Shown piece after piece: positions 25,785 to 34,352 of a stretch of DNA of 37,971 nt. The notes beneath the pieces are model-generated. The model had not been told where the DNA came from and did not search any database. It saw only the letters and a program-made list of their open reading frames with translations. Both the position numbers and the translations under genes were made by a program. The DNA comes from an uncultured Arenicella sp. GTDB taxonomy: Bacteria > Pseudomonadota > Gammaproteobacteria > Arenicellales > Arenicellaceae. Location: NCBI GenBank assembly GCA_938048185.1, contig CALIVT010000031.1, positions 1-37,971 on the forward strand, written 5' to 3'. Positions within the stretch are counted from its first letter, which is position 1. Every line of letters begins with the position of its first letter.

Positions 25785-27377
25785 ATGAATAAAGATATCG
25801 ATATTTTAATTGTCGGCTCTGGAGCCGCGGCTAGTGTTATTGCGGCTAAAGCCGCACTCGATGGAAAGAATGTCGTCATGTTAGAGGCCGGGCCTGAACG
25901 CTCACTTAATGATTTAGTAAGCTCACAAATTTGGGCTCGAAAATTAAAGTGGAGTGGCGCTCACGTTGAAGAAGAAGGCAACCTAAAGATTGGCAACAAT
26001 TTTAACGCGGGCAGCGGCACCGGTGGTACGAGCATGCATCACTATGGTGTGTGGCCAAGATTACATGACGTTGACTTCACTATGAAAACCGATCATCGAC
26101 GTGGTCTAGATTGGCCGATTAATTACGCTGACTTGGCCCCGTTCTACGACCTTATTCAAGACGAGATTGGCCTTAGTGGAGACCACGTCCTAGAAAAATG
26201 GCGTCCCAAAGGTAAAGACTACCCAATGCCGCCAGTACCAACCTTCGCACAAGGCAAGGTGATCAGCAAAGGCTTTGACAAGTTTGGTTTAGACACCGCA
26301 CCAATTCCGTTAGCGATCAACACTCGCCCACGTAAAAACCGAAGAGCCTGTATTTACGATGGCTGGTGTGACGCAGGGTGCCCAATCGGAGCGCTGGGTA
26401 ATGCCTTAGCGTACTATTTACCACGGGCGCTGAATGCCAGCACTCATTCCGATAACGGTATAAACGCACGCATTATCCACAATGCAACGGTGGGTAGAGT
26501 TCTAACCAATAAAAAGGGTGACAAAGCCACTGGTGTTGATTATTTTGATCAGTCTGGTAATAAGACAACGTTGACTGCTAAAATAGTAGTGCTGGCGGCG
26601 TTTGCGGTACAAAATCCACGGATACTACTAAACTCTGCCTCCACTTCGCACCCCAATGGGCTGGCAAACGGTAGTGATTTGGTGGGACGATATTTAATGA
26701 CCCACCCATCAAATACGATTAACGGTATTTTTAAAGACCCAACCACGCCACACCTTGGCGCCACCGGTGGACAACTTATTTGCCAAGATGGCTACGACAA
26801 AAAATCAAAGTCTGACGGTGCCTTCGGTAGCTATCAATGGTTAATCGCGAATGCGGTAAAGCCCAATGATCTACTCGGCATGGCCAATAGTCGGCCCGAT
26901 ATTTATGGTGAGAAGCTCAAACCATTCATGCAAACGGCGGCCAAACACTACGGCACTATGGTCTGCGTTGGCGAGGACATACCTAAGGCAGAAAATCGCG
27001 TTATGTTAAGTCAAGCAAAAGACCAATATGGCTTGCCACTCGCAAAAACTATCCATAATGTCAGCGTTGAGACTGACCGCTTGATTAACCAAGCCGTGCA
27101 GCAAGGCTTAGATATTTTTAAAGCCGCTGGTGCAACCGACGCTTGGGCAGGCCCTCGGTTTGGCATGCATATTTTGGGCGGTACGGTGATGGGCGACAAG
27201 CCTGAAACCTCGGTGACAAACCAATATGGCCAAACGCACGAAATAGAAAATTTATTGATTGCTGGGCCAGGTTTATTTCCAAGCAGCGGTGCAGTAAACC
27301 CGACATTTACCATTCATGCTCTGGCACTAAAAAGCGTCGAGTATTTACTTTCACACTGGAACTCTATAGCAAAATAA
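25785..27377 (+). CDS. GMC-family FAD dehydrogenase (large subunit)
   Basis: 530-residue glucose-methanol-choline oxidoreductase. FAD motif IVGSGAAAS (about 9-17), VVMLEAGPE, a cysteine cluster CIYDGWCDAGCPIGALGNA typical of membrane-linked sugar/alcohol dehydrogenases, and a C-terminal HILGGTVMGD plus GAVNPTFTIHALAL. I use ATG 25785; the open frame extends upstream only through the end of the preceding gene. It oxidises an alcohol group of an unknown substrate; together with the Tat-targeted subunit 3 protein it should work in the periplasm. It is the last gene of the run. A hydroxylated aromatic or a sugar-linked conjugate brought in by the TonB receptor are both possible substrates. Confidence 0.9.
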   Translation: MNKDIDILIVGSGAAASVIAAKAALDGKNVVMLEAGPERSLNDLVSSQIWARKLKWSGAHVEEEGNLKIGNNFNAGSGTGGTSMHHYGVWPRLHDVDFTMKTDHRRGLDWPINYADLAPFYDLIQDEIGLSGDHVLEKWRPKGKDYPMPPVPTFAQGKVISKGFDKFGLDTAPIPLAINTRPRKNRRACIYDGWCDAGCPIGALGNALAYYLPRALNASTHSDNGINARIIHNATVGRVLTNKKGDKATGVDYFDQSGNKTTLTAKIVVLAAFAVQNPRILLNSASTSHPNGLANGSDLVGRYLMTHPSNTINGIFKDPTTPHLGATGGQLICQDGYDKKSKSDGAFGSYQWLIANAVKPNDLLGMANSRPDIYGEKLKPFMQTAAKHYGTMVCVGEDIPKAENRVMLSQAKDQYGLPLAKTIHNVSVETDRLINQAVQQGLDIFKAAGATDAWAGPRFGMHILGGTVMGDKPETSVTNQYGQTHEIENLLIAGPGLFPSSGAVNPTFTIHALALKSVEYLLSHWNSIAK

Positions 27378-27393
27378 GAAATACACAAAAAAA

Positions 27394-27423
27394 GAAGCGA
27401 GTATCAACTACGTGAATACTCGC
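27394..27423 (-). terminator. rho-independent terminator of the monooxygenase/reductase gene
   Basis: Perfect 8-bp stem GCGAGTAT/ATACTCGC (27397-27404 and 27416-27423) with an 11-base loop. On the minus strand the stem is followed by TTCTTTTTTTG, a good U-tract. It lies 42 bases beyond the minus-strand stop codon at 27465, in the convergent gap with the GMC gene, and may also stop plus-strand transcription weakly. Confidence 0.8.
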
Positions 27424-27464
27424 CTAAAAATCCGCACACTAGGAGGCGCGTGCAAAAAACTAGT

Positions 27465-29840
27465 CTAACTCAATTCTTTACGTCCTAACGCCAAAGCTAA
27501 GGCATCACTGGGTGATGGCGGCTTAGCATTTATGCGCAATTCACGCATCTCATCATTTTGGCGCTGAGCCAGTAACCCTGCCTGAAACTTGCCTGAGGTG
27601 TATTGCTCTGGCCAATGCTGGTCGCTGTGACCGTATCGAGCCGCATCCTGTAACACCATGTTCGGGTTGGTAAGCAGCGGCCTAGCAAATGCAACGAAAT
27701 CGGTCCGTCCAGCCGCAACAAGCGTATTTGCTTGATCCATTGTGGAAATATTACCAGCGACAATGGTTGGTACACTAACCTCATTACGAACTTGGTCAGC
27801 AAACGGTGCTTGGAACATTCTGCCGTAAAGCGGCTTCTCTGCTTTAGTGACCTGACCTGTAGAGACGTTGATTACGTCAGCGCCATTGGCTTTTACAAGT
27901 CTCGCGACTTCAAGCATATCGGCTTCGCTGAGGCCATCTTCAGTCCAATCTGAGGCCGAAATACGCACCGAAATTGGCTTATCGCTGGGCCATACTTCAC
28001 GAGCAGCGTTCAAACATTCAAGCGGAAACTTCATACGTGCCTGAATGTCGCCGCCGTATTCATCTTCTCGAACATTCGTCACAGGGCTAATAAAGCTCGA
28101 TAGTAAATAACCGTGTGCCATGTGCACTTCGATCATATCAAAGCCGGCTACATTAGCATTTCGTACCGCAGTCTTATAGTCTTCAAGCACTTGATCCATA
28201 TCAGCGCGCGTTGCCTCTCTAGGAACCACCGAGTGGTCAAGATACGGAATCGGGCTTGCCGAGATGATGTCCCAGGCGCCGTCTTCAAGCGGTTGATCCA
28301 TTCCGTGTTTAGGTAATCGGGTAGCGCCCTTTCGGCCAGCATGACCCAGCTGCGCACAAATTTTTCCTTGCCCATGTTGATGGGCAAAATCAACAACACG
28401 CTTCCAGCCCTTCGTTTGTTTATCGGTATACAAACCGGCACAGCCCGGTGTGATTCGCGCCAGCTCCGAAATGCAGATCATCTCAGTCAGAATTAAACCG
28501 ACGCCCCCGATTGCACGCCCCCCGTAGTGAACCAAATGCCAATCATCAATGTCACCGTCGGTCGCGCAATATTGGCACATCGGGCTTAAAGTCACTCGAT
28601 TAGGTACCACCATGTCGCCAATTTTAAAGGGTTGTAAAGCAGGTGGCGCAGGTCGGTCTTCCGTTTTAGCAATCTCTAAGCCGGTGACTTTCGCGTTGTA
28701 TTTCGCAAACCACTCGGCAATGCCATCTATATAACTTTGATCGCGTAGCGCCAAATTGTCATAGGTGATTTTCTTCGACCGCGTAATCATGCTGAACTCA
28801 ACTTGTTCAGGGTCAAACTGATCTAAATATCGGTCTGCATGCTCATACCACTTCAAACTCACATCCGCGGTATGCTGTAAAATCTCTGTCACTTCTCGAC
28901 GGGCCGCATCGTAGGCAGGCAGAGTTGCTTCGACGGTTTTATGCTTTTTAAACGCCTCAAACAGCGCGATGCCATCTTCCATTGCCATTTTAGTGCCCGA
29001 GCCAATGGAAAAGTGAGCGGTATGAGCACAATCACCGATGACGATCACATTGTCATGATGCCATTTAGCATTTTTAACCACTGGGAAAGTTCGCCAAACA
29101 GACCGATTTGTTAATAGAGGATGCCCATCCAAATCAGTCTCAAATATCCTTTCCATACAGGCTTTAGAGTCTTCTTCTGACATCGTATCAAGCCCTGCTT
29201 TTCTCCACGTTTCATCGGTCGTTTCAACTAACCACGTAGCTTTGCCTTCTTCAAACTGATAAGCATGCACCCAAAACCACCCATGTTCGGTTTCTCTAAA
29301 AATAAAGGTAAATGCATCCAATGGCTTAGAAGTACCTAACCAGCAAAATCGATTCGGGCGCATATCGATAGTCGTACCCAGTTCTTTCTTGTACTTTTCT
29401 CTTAGTAAACTCGTAATACCGTCTGCCGCCACTACTAAATCAGCGTCGAGCAGTTCATTAACATCCGTGACGTCGGTTTCAAAGTGAAGATTTACACCGA
29501 GCTCATCACAGCGATCATGAAAAATATTCAATAACTTAATGCGCGACATACCGGCAAAACCGTGCCCACCAGAGAGAATATTCTTATCACCATCATCCGT
29601 TTCAATGATGGTGCGAATCTGATCCCAATAGGCAAACGAGTCAACAATTTTCTGAAACGATGGCGCATCGTATTCAAGAAAACCACTCATTGTATCGTCT
29701 GAGAACACTACTCCAAAGCCCCAAGTGGCATGACGTGGACCACGCTCATACAAATGGATATCGTGTGAAGGATCGTGCTTTTTCATTAGTAAGGCAAAGT
29801 ACAACCCGCCTGGTCCGCCACCCAAAATGTTTATTCTCAC
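27465..29840 (-). CDS. fused flavin monooxygenase/old yellow enzyme (2-aminobenzoyl-CoA monooxygenase/reductase or salicylyl-CoA 5-hydroxylase type)
   Basis: 791-residue fusion. N-terminal part (1 to ~390) is a group A FAD hydroxylase: LGGGPGGLY at 6-14, the ADGITS motif, and VIGDCAHTAHFSIGSGTKMAMEDG. C-terminal part (~405-770) is an old-yellow-enzyme FMN domain: LSPMCQYCATDG, GHAGRKGA, HMAHGYLLSSFISP and REDEYGG. This architecture and size match the aminobenzoyl-CoA monooxygenase/reductase of Azoarcus evansii, which hydroxylates the ring of 2-aminobenzoyl-CoA and then reduces it to a non-aromatic ketone. Some relatives are named salicylyl-CoA 5-hydroxylase. The start is the GTG at 29840 (GGAG nine bases upstream); an open frame continues to 29945 but lacks a ribosome site there and overlaps the promoter. 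It stands alone, divergent from the OYE operon. Confidence 0.9.
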   Translation of the reverse strand: MRINILGGGPGGLYFALLMKKHDPSHDIHLYERGPRHATWGFGVVFSDDTMSGFLEYDAPSFQKIVDSFAYWDQIRTIIETDDGDKNILSGGHGFAGMSRIKLLNIFHDRCDELGVNLHFETDVTDVNELLDADLVVAADGITSLLREKYKKELGTTIDMRPNRFCWLGTSKPLDAFTFIFRETEHGWFWVHAYQFEEGKATWLVETTDETWRKAGLDTMSEEDSKACMERIFETDLDGHPLLTNRSVWRTFPVVKNAKWHHDNVIVIGDCAHTAHFSIGSGTKMAMEDGIALFEAFKKHKTVEATLPAYDAARREVTEILQHTADVSLKWYEHADRYLDQFDPEQVEFSMITRSKKITYDNLALRDQSYIDGIAEWFAKYNAKVTGLEIAKTEDRPAPPALQPFKIGDMVVPNRVTLSPMCQYCATDGDIDDWHLVHYGGRAIGGVGLILTEMICISELARITPGCAGLYTDKQTKGWKRVVDFAHQHGQGKICAQLGHAGRKGATRLPKHGMDQPLEDGAWDIISASPIPYLDHSVVPREATRADMDQVLEDYKTAVRNANVAGFDMIEVHMAHGYLLSSFISPVTNVREDEYGGDIQARMKFPLECLNAAREVWPSDKPISVRISASDWTEDGLSEADMLEVARLVKANGADVINVSTGQVTKAEKPLYGRMFQAPFADQVRNEVSVPTIVAGNISTMDQANTLVAAGRTDFVAFARPLLTNPNMVLQDAARYGHSDQHWPEQYTSGKFQAGLLAQRQNDEMRELRINAKPPSPSDALALALGRKELS

Positions 29841-29867
29841 GTTCTGTTTCTCCGTTGATAGGCTCGA

Positions 29868-29920
29868 ATACAAATTATATTTTATGCTTGAACCTTTTAA
29901 ATGTAAACAATATTTTGTAT
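29868..29920 (-). promoter_or_regulatory. promoter of the monooxygenase/reductase gene inside an imperfect inverted repeat
   Basis: Minus-strand TTTACA (29907-29902), 17 bases, TAAAAT (29884-29879), about 35 bases before the GTG start. The promoter elements lie within two 19-base arms (29868-29886 and 29902-29920) that are inverted copies matching at about 14 of 19 positions, starting ATACAAA. A dimeric repressor bridging both arms is one explanation. Confidence 0.5.
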
Positions 29921-30005
29921 GATCATCTTGAGGAGCATCACCCAAGGCTTAGCACTGAAAGCGCCTACTAATATTACTCACCAGTTAAATCACTAAGAGT
30001 TTGAT

Positions 30006-31493
30006 ATGTGGAAACCAGAACAACGAATTCGCTACCAACCCATTGATGGGCATTGGCCGGACGAGGAACAAGCCAAACGTTCTGCTGTTTTTAAAGCGGT
30101 CGATCTAGGGCCGATTACCCTCGATCAAAAGACGTGGATTCCAGCGATGGTGCCATGGCGAAGTAACGAAGAGGGAGAAGTCACTGAAGACGTGATTCAA
30201 TGGTATGAGCGATTTGCTCAAGGTCAGCCGGGCGCGATAGTAATCGAAGCAACCGGTATTCGAGATATACCAAGTGGGCCGTTACTTAGAATCAGCCATG
30301 ATCGCTACATCAACGGGCTGAACGAGTTAGTTAAGCGCGTTAAAGCTGCGAGCGACAATAAAACCAAGGTATTGATTCAAATCATCGACTTTTTAACGAT
30401 CAAACGTCGCCCTAATCGAGATGTCTTTCTCTCTCGTTTCTTAACGATTACGCCAGACCATATTACTAGGCTTAATGCTCAGGGGCTCGGTGAGGGCGAA
30501 ATTAGGCAGCAATTAATCGAACTCTCAGACGATCATCTTCGAGACGTTCTAAATGAAAGAGAATACAATCAGTTAAGCCACGGCTATCGTGAATATGTGA
30601 CTGATTTGAATCTTCCTCATATTGCTGAACTTCCTTCTGTATTACCTGATTTATTTGCCAATGCCGCGTCACGCGCTGACAAGGCTGGCTTTGATGGCAT
30701 TGAACTGCACTATGCACATGCCTATACCATGGCCTCGTTTTTGTCAGCGAAAAACAATCGAACCGACGGTTATGGCGGCAGCCGCGAACAGCGAATAAAA
30801 TTACCTCTGGAAGTGTTTAATCGTGTTCGTGAAGCCGTTAGCCCATCTATTGCTGTGGGCTGTCGTTTCTTAAGTGACGAATGCATAGATTCGGGTAGCG
30901 ATCTAAACGACGCCTGTTATTACGCCGTTGAATTTGCTAAAGCCGGGATGGACTTTTTATCACTTTCTCGTGGTGGAAAATTTGACGATGCAAAGCAACC
31001 CAAAGTTGGCTCCGCCGCTTACCCATATACTGGGCGCAGCGGGTACGAGTGTATGCCGGGGCATATCTCGGATGATTTTGGGCCGTTTGGCCGTAACATT
31101 GAACCAGCCAGTGCAATTAGAAACGCAGTTAAAGCTGCGGGGTATACAACGCCAATCGTATGCGCGGGAGGTATTCATAATTTTGATCAAGCAGAGACGC
31201 TCTTAATCGAGGATAAAGCTGACATAGTCGGCATGGCACGCCAAGCAATGGCTGACCCAGATTGGTTTCGTAAAGTGAAAAGCGGTAATGGCCAACAGGT
31301 TAAACTTTGTGAATACACCAATTATTGCGAAGGCCTAGATCAAAAGCATAAACAAGTCACTTGCCAACTCTGGGATAGAGAGGCACTGGATGAAGCTGAT
31401 GTTAGAAAAAGCCACGATGGTAAACGCCGTTTGGTCGCGCCAGCATGGACTCAAAAAACAGTAAAGAAAGTAGCGTTAAAACATGATAACTGA
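30006..31493 (+). CDS. NADH:flavin oxidoreductase, old yellow enzyme-like
   Basis: 495 residues of the OYE TIM-barrel family. Seen: WIPAMVPWRS near residue 42, GFDGIELHYAHAYTMASFLS with NRTDGYGGSREQR, and the C-terminal phosphate-binding part PIVCAGGIHNFDQAETLL and ADIVGMARQAMADPDWF. A long helical insertion (about 130-215) separates the first strands. After the barrel there is a cysteine set C-x5-C-x11-C that resembles, but does not complete, the iron-sulfur motif of 2,4-dienoyl-CoA reductases; the FAD/NAD domains of those enzymes are absent. It may reduce an unsaturated ring ketone or dienoyl-CoA. It is the first gene of a five-gene operon and overlaps the next gene by 11 bases. Confidence 0.83.
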   Translation: MWKPEQRIRYQPIDGHWPDEEQAKRSAVFKAVDLGPITLDQKTWIPAMVPWRSNEEGEVTEDVIQWYERFAQGQPGAIVIEATGIRDIPSGPLLRISHDRYINGLNELVKRVKAASDNKTKVLIQIIDFLTIKRRPNRDVFLSRFLTITPDHITRLNAQGLGEGEIRQQLIELSDDHLRDVLNEREYNQLSHGYREYVTDLNLPHIAELPSVLPDLFANAASRADKAGFDGIELHYAHAYTMASFLSAKNNRTDGYGGSREQRIKLPLEVFNRVREAVSPSIAVGCRFLSDECIDSGSDLNDACYYAVEFAKAGMDFLSLSRGGKFDDAKQPKVGSAAYPYTGRSGYECMPGHISDDFGPFGRNIEPASAIRNAVKAAGYTTPIVCAGGIHNFDQAETLLIEDKADIVGMARQAMADPDWFRKVKSGNGQQVKLCEYTNYCEGLDQKHKQVTCQLWDREALDEADVRKSHDGKRRLVAPAWTQKTVKKVALKHDN

Positions 31494-32256
31494 GACTTTA
31501 ATAGTACGTGACATTTCAAACAGCACCGTACAAATCCAACTGCATCGCCCAGAAGCCTACAATGCCCTCAACACTGAGATGCTGTGTGCAATTGGCAAAC
31601 ACCTTGAAGAGGCCGATAAACGTGAAAATATTCAATGCGTCATCTTAGTCGGCGATGAAAGAGCTTTTGCTGCGGGTGCGGATGTTAGCGAAATAAAAAA
31701 AATCAACACTGGCAACTATCCTGAAGATGAGCGACGCGAAGCTTGGCAACAAATTCGAAACTTTCGCAAACCCATTATCGCCGCGATAAACGGCTTTGCT
31801 TTTGGCGGCGGGTGCGAATTGGCCATGCACGCTGATATCCTAATCGCGAGCAAAACCGCCCAATTCGCCCAACCAGAAGTCAAACTAGGGCTCATGCCTG
31901 GCGCAGGCGGAAGTCAGTACCTTCCCTCTAGAGTGGGTAAAGCCGCTGCCATGCTGATGAACTTAACTGGTATGAAGATTGATGCACAAAAAGCCTTGGA
32001 CATCGGGCTCATTAGCGAATTGGTAGATTCAGATAACGCTCTGCCTCGCGCGCTGGAACTTTCAGAACGCATGTCCTCAATGTCTCAATCGGCGCTGATT
32101 GCAAATAAAAGCAGCATTCTAAGGTCGTACGAGCTCGGCCAAAGCGAAGCGCTTATGAAGGAACGAGCACTCTTTCTTGAACAAGCTTGCTCGGCCGATG
32201 CCATAGAAGGCATTAACGCGTTTCTTGAAAAGCGCAAACCTCAATTCAATTCCTAG
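31483..32256 (+). CDS. enoyl-CoA hydratase (PaaF-like)
   Basis: 257-residue crotonase with an intact active site: oxyanion-hole AAGADVSEI and GFAFGGGCELAMHADI, catalytic Glu112 and Glu132 twenty residues apart, and LGLMPGAGGSQ. Similar to PaaF-type hydratases that hydrate dehydroadipyl-CoA-like substrates. It overlaps the OYE gene by 11 bases and is followed after 27 bases by the 3-hydroxyacyl-CoA dehydrogenase, giving the usual hydratase-dehydrogenase pair of beta-oxidation. Its complete Glu pair contrasts with the crotonase at 18928, so the two should do different steps. Confidence 0.9.
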   Translation: MITETLIVRDISNSTVQIQLHRPEAYNALNTEMLCAIGKHLEEADKRENIQCVILVGDERAFAAGADVSEIKKINTGNYPEDERREAWQQIRNFRKPIIAAINGFAFGGGCELAMHADILIASKTAQFAQPEVKLGLMPGAGGSQYLPSRVGKAAAMLMNLTGMKIDAQKALDIGLISELVDSDNALPRALELSERMSSMSQSALIANKSSILRSYELGQSEALMKERALFLEQACSADAIEGINAFLEKRKPQFNS

Positions 32257-32283
32257 TCATTCACTTTTATTACTATTCATACC

Positions 32284-33804
32284 ATGTCGAGTTCAATAAC
32301 AATTGGCAGTAATGCGAAGATCGCCATTATCGGCGCGGGCGTTATGGGGGCAGGCATTGCACAGGTAGCTGCCAGCAAACGCTATCAGGTCAAGCTTTGC
32401 GACCAATCTCAAGAAATTCTAGATAGAGCGTATGCGAACCTATCGGCAAGCCTTCAAAAACGCGTTGATAAAGGCAAAATGACCAATCATGAGATGACCG
32501 ACTTGCTCTCTAATATTGAGTTGGTAAGCGAAATAAGCGAACTTTCAGATTGCTCACTAGCGATTGAAGTCATCATTGAAGACTTAGAAATCAAACAATC
32601 ATTATTTAAACAACTCGAATCAATACTTGCCAGCGACGCCATTATCGCAACTAACACCTCGTCGTTTTCTATCTCGGCGCTGGCAAAAGATCTCGACTCC
32701 CCAGAACGTTTTGTTGGAATGCATTTCTTCAATCCGGCTCCTATTCTTAAGTTAGTGGAAGTCGTTGCAGGCCTAAAAACCCACCCAAAGGTTGTGAACT
32801 CAATCTTCGATCTGGCTGCAAAATGGGGTAAAGCACCCGTCAAAGTTAAATCATCTCCTGGGTTTATTGTTAACCGGGTGGCAAGGCCATATTACGCCGA
32901 AGCCCTAAAATCGTTACAAGAAGGGGTGGCCGGTGTCGCAACGCTTGACGCTGTTATGCGTGAGTCAATGGGTTTTAAGTTGGGCCCATTTCAACTCATA
33001 GACCTTATCGGTTTAGACATTAACCAAGCGGCAACTCAATCAATCTATAACGCCTTCTACCAAGACCCACGTTTTAGACCGTCAGTGATGCTAAACGAAA
33101 TGGTAGACGCCGGCCTTTTGGGATGTAAATCGGGGCAGGGCTTTTACGACTACCACAACGATAGCGAGAACTCTGAGCCTAGTTGTACAAAACCAGCTGA
33201 CTACTCGCCTATCTTGGAGGTTGCGGTCTATGGCGATCTAGGATTCGCATCTTCGTTGGTTGAGATGGCGCAAGAAATGGATATTAAAGTGTCTTATCAT
33301 GACAGTGAGCGTGCCTTTATTCAGATAGGCGATACACAGCTACAAATGGGCAATGGTTTAACCGCCACTGACATTGCATCCCGCTCTGGGCATAACAACA
33401 CCGTATTATTCGATTGCGCAAATGACTACCGCACAAGCCCACTCATTGCGATTGCCGTGGCGGCCCAAGCCAATCAAAGCGCGGTCGATTCAGTGATTAA
33501 CTTCTTAAGCCAACTCAACAAAAAGATCGTTGTGTTAAAAGACGTACCCGGTCTATTGGTTCTAAGAACAATGTGCATGCTAGCGAACGAGGCCGCAGAC
33601 ACGGCTAACCATGGCATCGCAACCGCCACGGCCATTGATACCGCGATGAAACTCGGCGTTGCATATCCCGTTGGCCCAATCGAATGGGCAAATTCATTTG
33701 GCTTTGCGAATACCGTCAACGCACTCGAAAACATCCAAAGCTCATACTGCGAAGAACGTTATCGCTGCTCACCGTGGTTAAAAACACGCGCGCAGCTTAG
33801 TTAA
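32284..33804 (+). CDS. 3-hydroxyacyl-CoA dehydrogenase (PaaH-like)
   Basis: 506 residues. N-terminal NAD domain with IIGAGVMGAGIAQVA (about 15-29), the EVIIEDLEIK stretch, FVGMHFFNPAPILKLVEVV with the catalytic His, then SPGFIVNRVARPYYAEAL and the duplicated C-terminal helical domain (second copy around 425-480: VLRTMCMLANEAAD, YPVGPIEWAN). This long two-C-domain layout is that of PaaH/PaaC, the 3-hydroxyadipyl-CoA dehydrogenase of phenylacetate degradation. In this operon it oxidises the hydrated ring-opened acyl-CoA before thiolysis. No strong ribosome site was found; the ATG at 32284 follows the hydratase closely. Confidence 0.9.
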   Translation: MSSSITIGSNAKIAIIGAGVMGAGIAQVAASKRYQVKLCDQSQEILDRAYANLSASLQKRVDKGKMTNHEMTDLLSNIELVSEISELSDCSLAIEVIIEDLEIKQSLFKQLESILASDAIIATNTSSFSISALAKDLDSPERFVGMHFFNPAPILKLVEVVAGLKTHPKVVNSIFDLAAKWGKAPVKVKSSPGFIVNRVARPYYAEALKSLQEGVAGVATLDAVMRESMGFKLGPFQLIDLIGLDINQAATQSIYNAFYQDPRFRPSVMLNEMVDAGLLGCKSGQGFYDYHNDSENSEPSCTKPADYSPILEVAVYGDLGFASSLVEMAQEMDIKVSYHDSERAFIQIGDTQLQMGNGLTATDIASRSGHNNTVLFDCANDYRTSPLIAIAVAAQANQSAVDSVINFLSQLNKKIVVLKDVPGLLVLRTMCMLANEAADTANHGIATATAIDTAMKLGVAYPVGPIEWANSFGFANTVNALENIQSSYCEERYRCSPWLKTRAQLS

Positions 33805-33893
33805 ACTGCCTTGAAAACTATAAGAAAGGCGCGGCTACGTGCACGCTTGAGGTAAGATACAAGTCGATTGAAACTGCACTATTATCATCGACC

Positions 33894-34352
33894 ATGAAAT
33901 ACTGGGAACAACTTCCAGACACCTTAGAGTTTACAAGCAAGCCTGTAGAGCTCTCAAAAGCGGATATTCTGGAGTTCGCTACTGAGTTCGATCCGCAACC
34001 ATACCACCTTGATGACGCGGCGGCTGATGCGTCAATCTTTGGTGGGCTCTGCGCAAGTGGTTGGCAAATTAGCGCCATTGCTTTAAGGCAGTTATCAGAC
34101 AGCTTAGCCAACCGTCAAATACCTCTGTTAGGCATTAAACAAACTTCCTCTTTAGTGTGGAAGAAACCGGTGTTCGCCGGAGACACGCTCACCTGCAAAA
34201 TTGCCCTGAATGACCTCCAACCATCGCAAGGCCAACTCAATTGGGGCACAATTGATTGCGTGATTGAAATGAGTAACCAGCATCAAAAAATTGTGCTTAA
34301 TATGAACAGCACGCTGGCTATTGCTCAAACACCAAAAGGACATGCCCAATGA
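33894..34352 (+). CDS. MaoC-family (R)-specific dehydratase, first of a pair
   Basis: 152-residue hotdog protein with the MaoC signature: FATEFDPQPYHLDDAAAD (about 23-40; Asp and His are the catalytic pair in hydratase 2 enzymes), followed by FGGLCASGWQISAIA. It hydrates or dehydrates an enoyl-CoA with R stereochemistry. The next gene is another MaoC protein overlapping by four bases (ATGA), suggesting a heterodimer. It is separated from the dehydrogenase by 89 bases; no clear promoter was found there. Confidence 0.87.
   Translation: MKYWEQLPDTLEFTSKPVELSKADILEFATEFDPQPYHLDDAAADASIFGGLCASGWQISAIALRQLSDSLANRQIPLLGIKQTSSLVWKKPVFAGDTLTCKIALNDLQPSQGQLNWGTIDCVIEMSNQHQKIVLNMNSTLAIAQTPKGHAQ

Noticed and set aside
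29841-29945. N-terminal extension of the fused monooxygenase/reductase
   Set aside because: It overlaps the predicted promoter and lacks a ribosome site, while GTG 29840 has GGAG at the right distance and starts just before the FAD motif.
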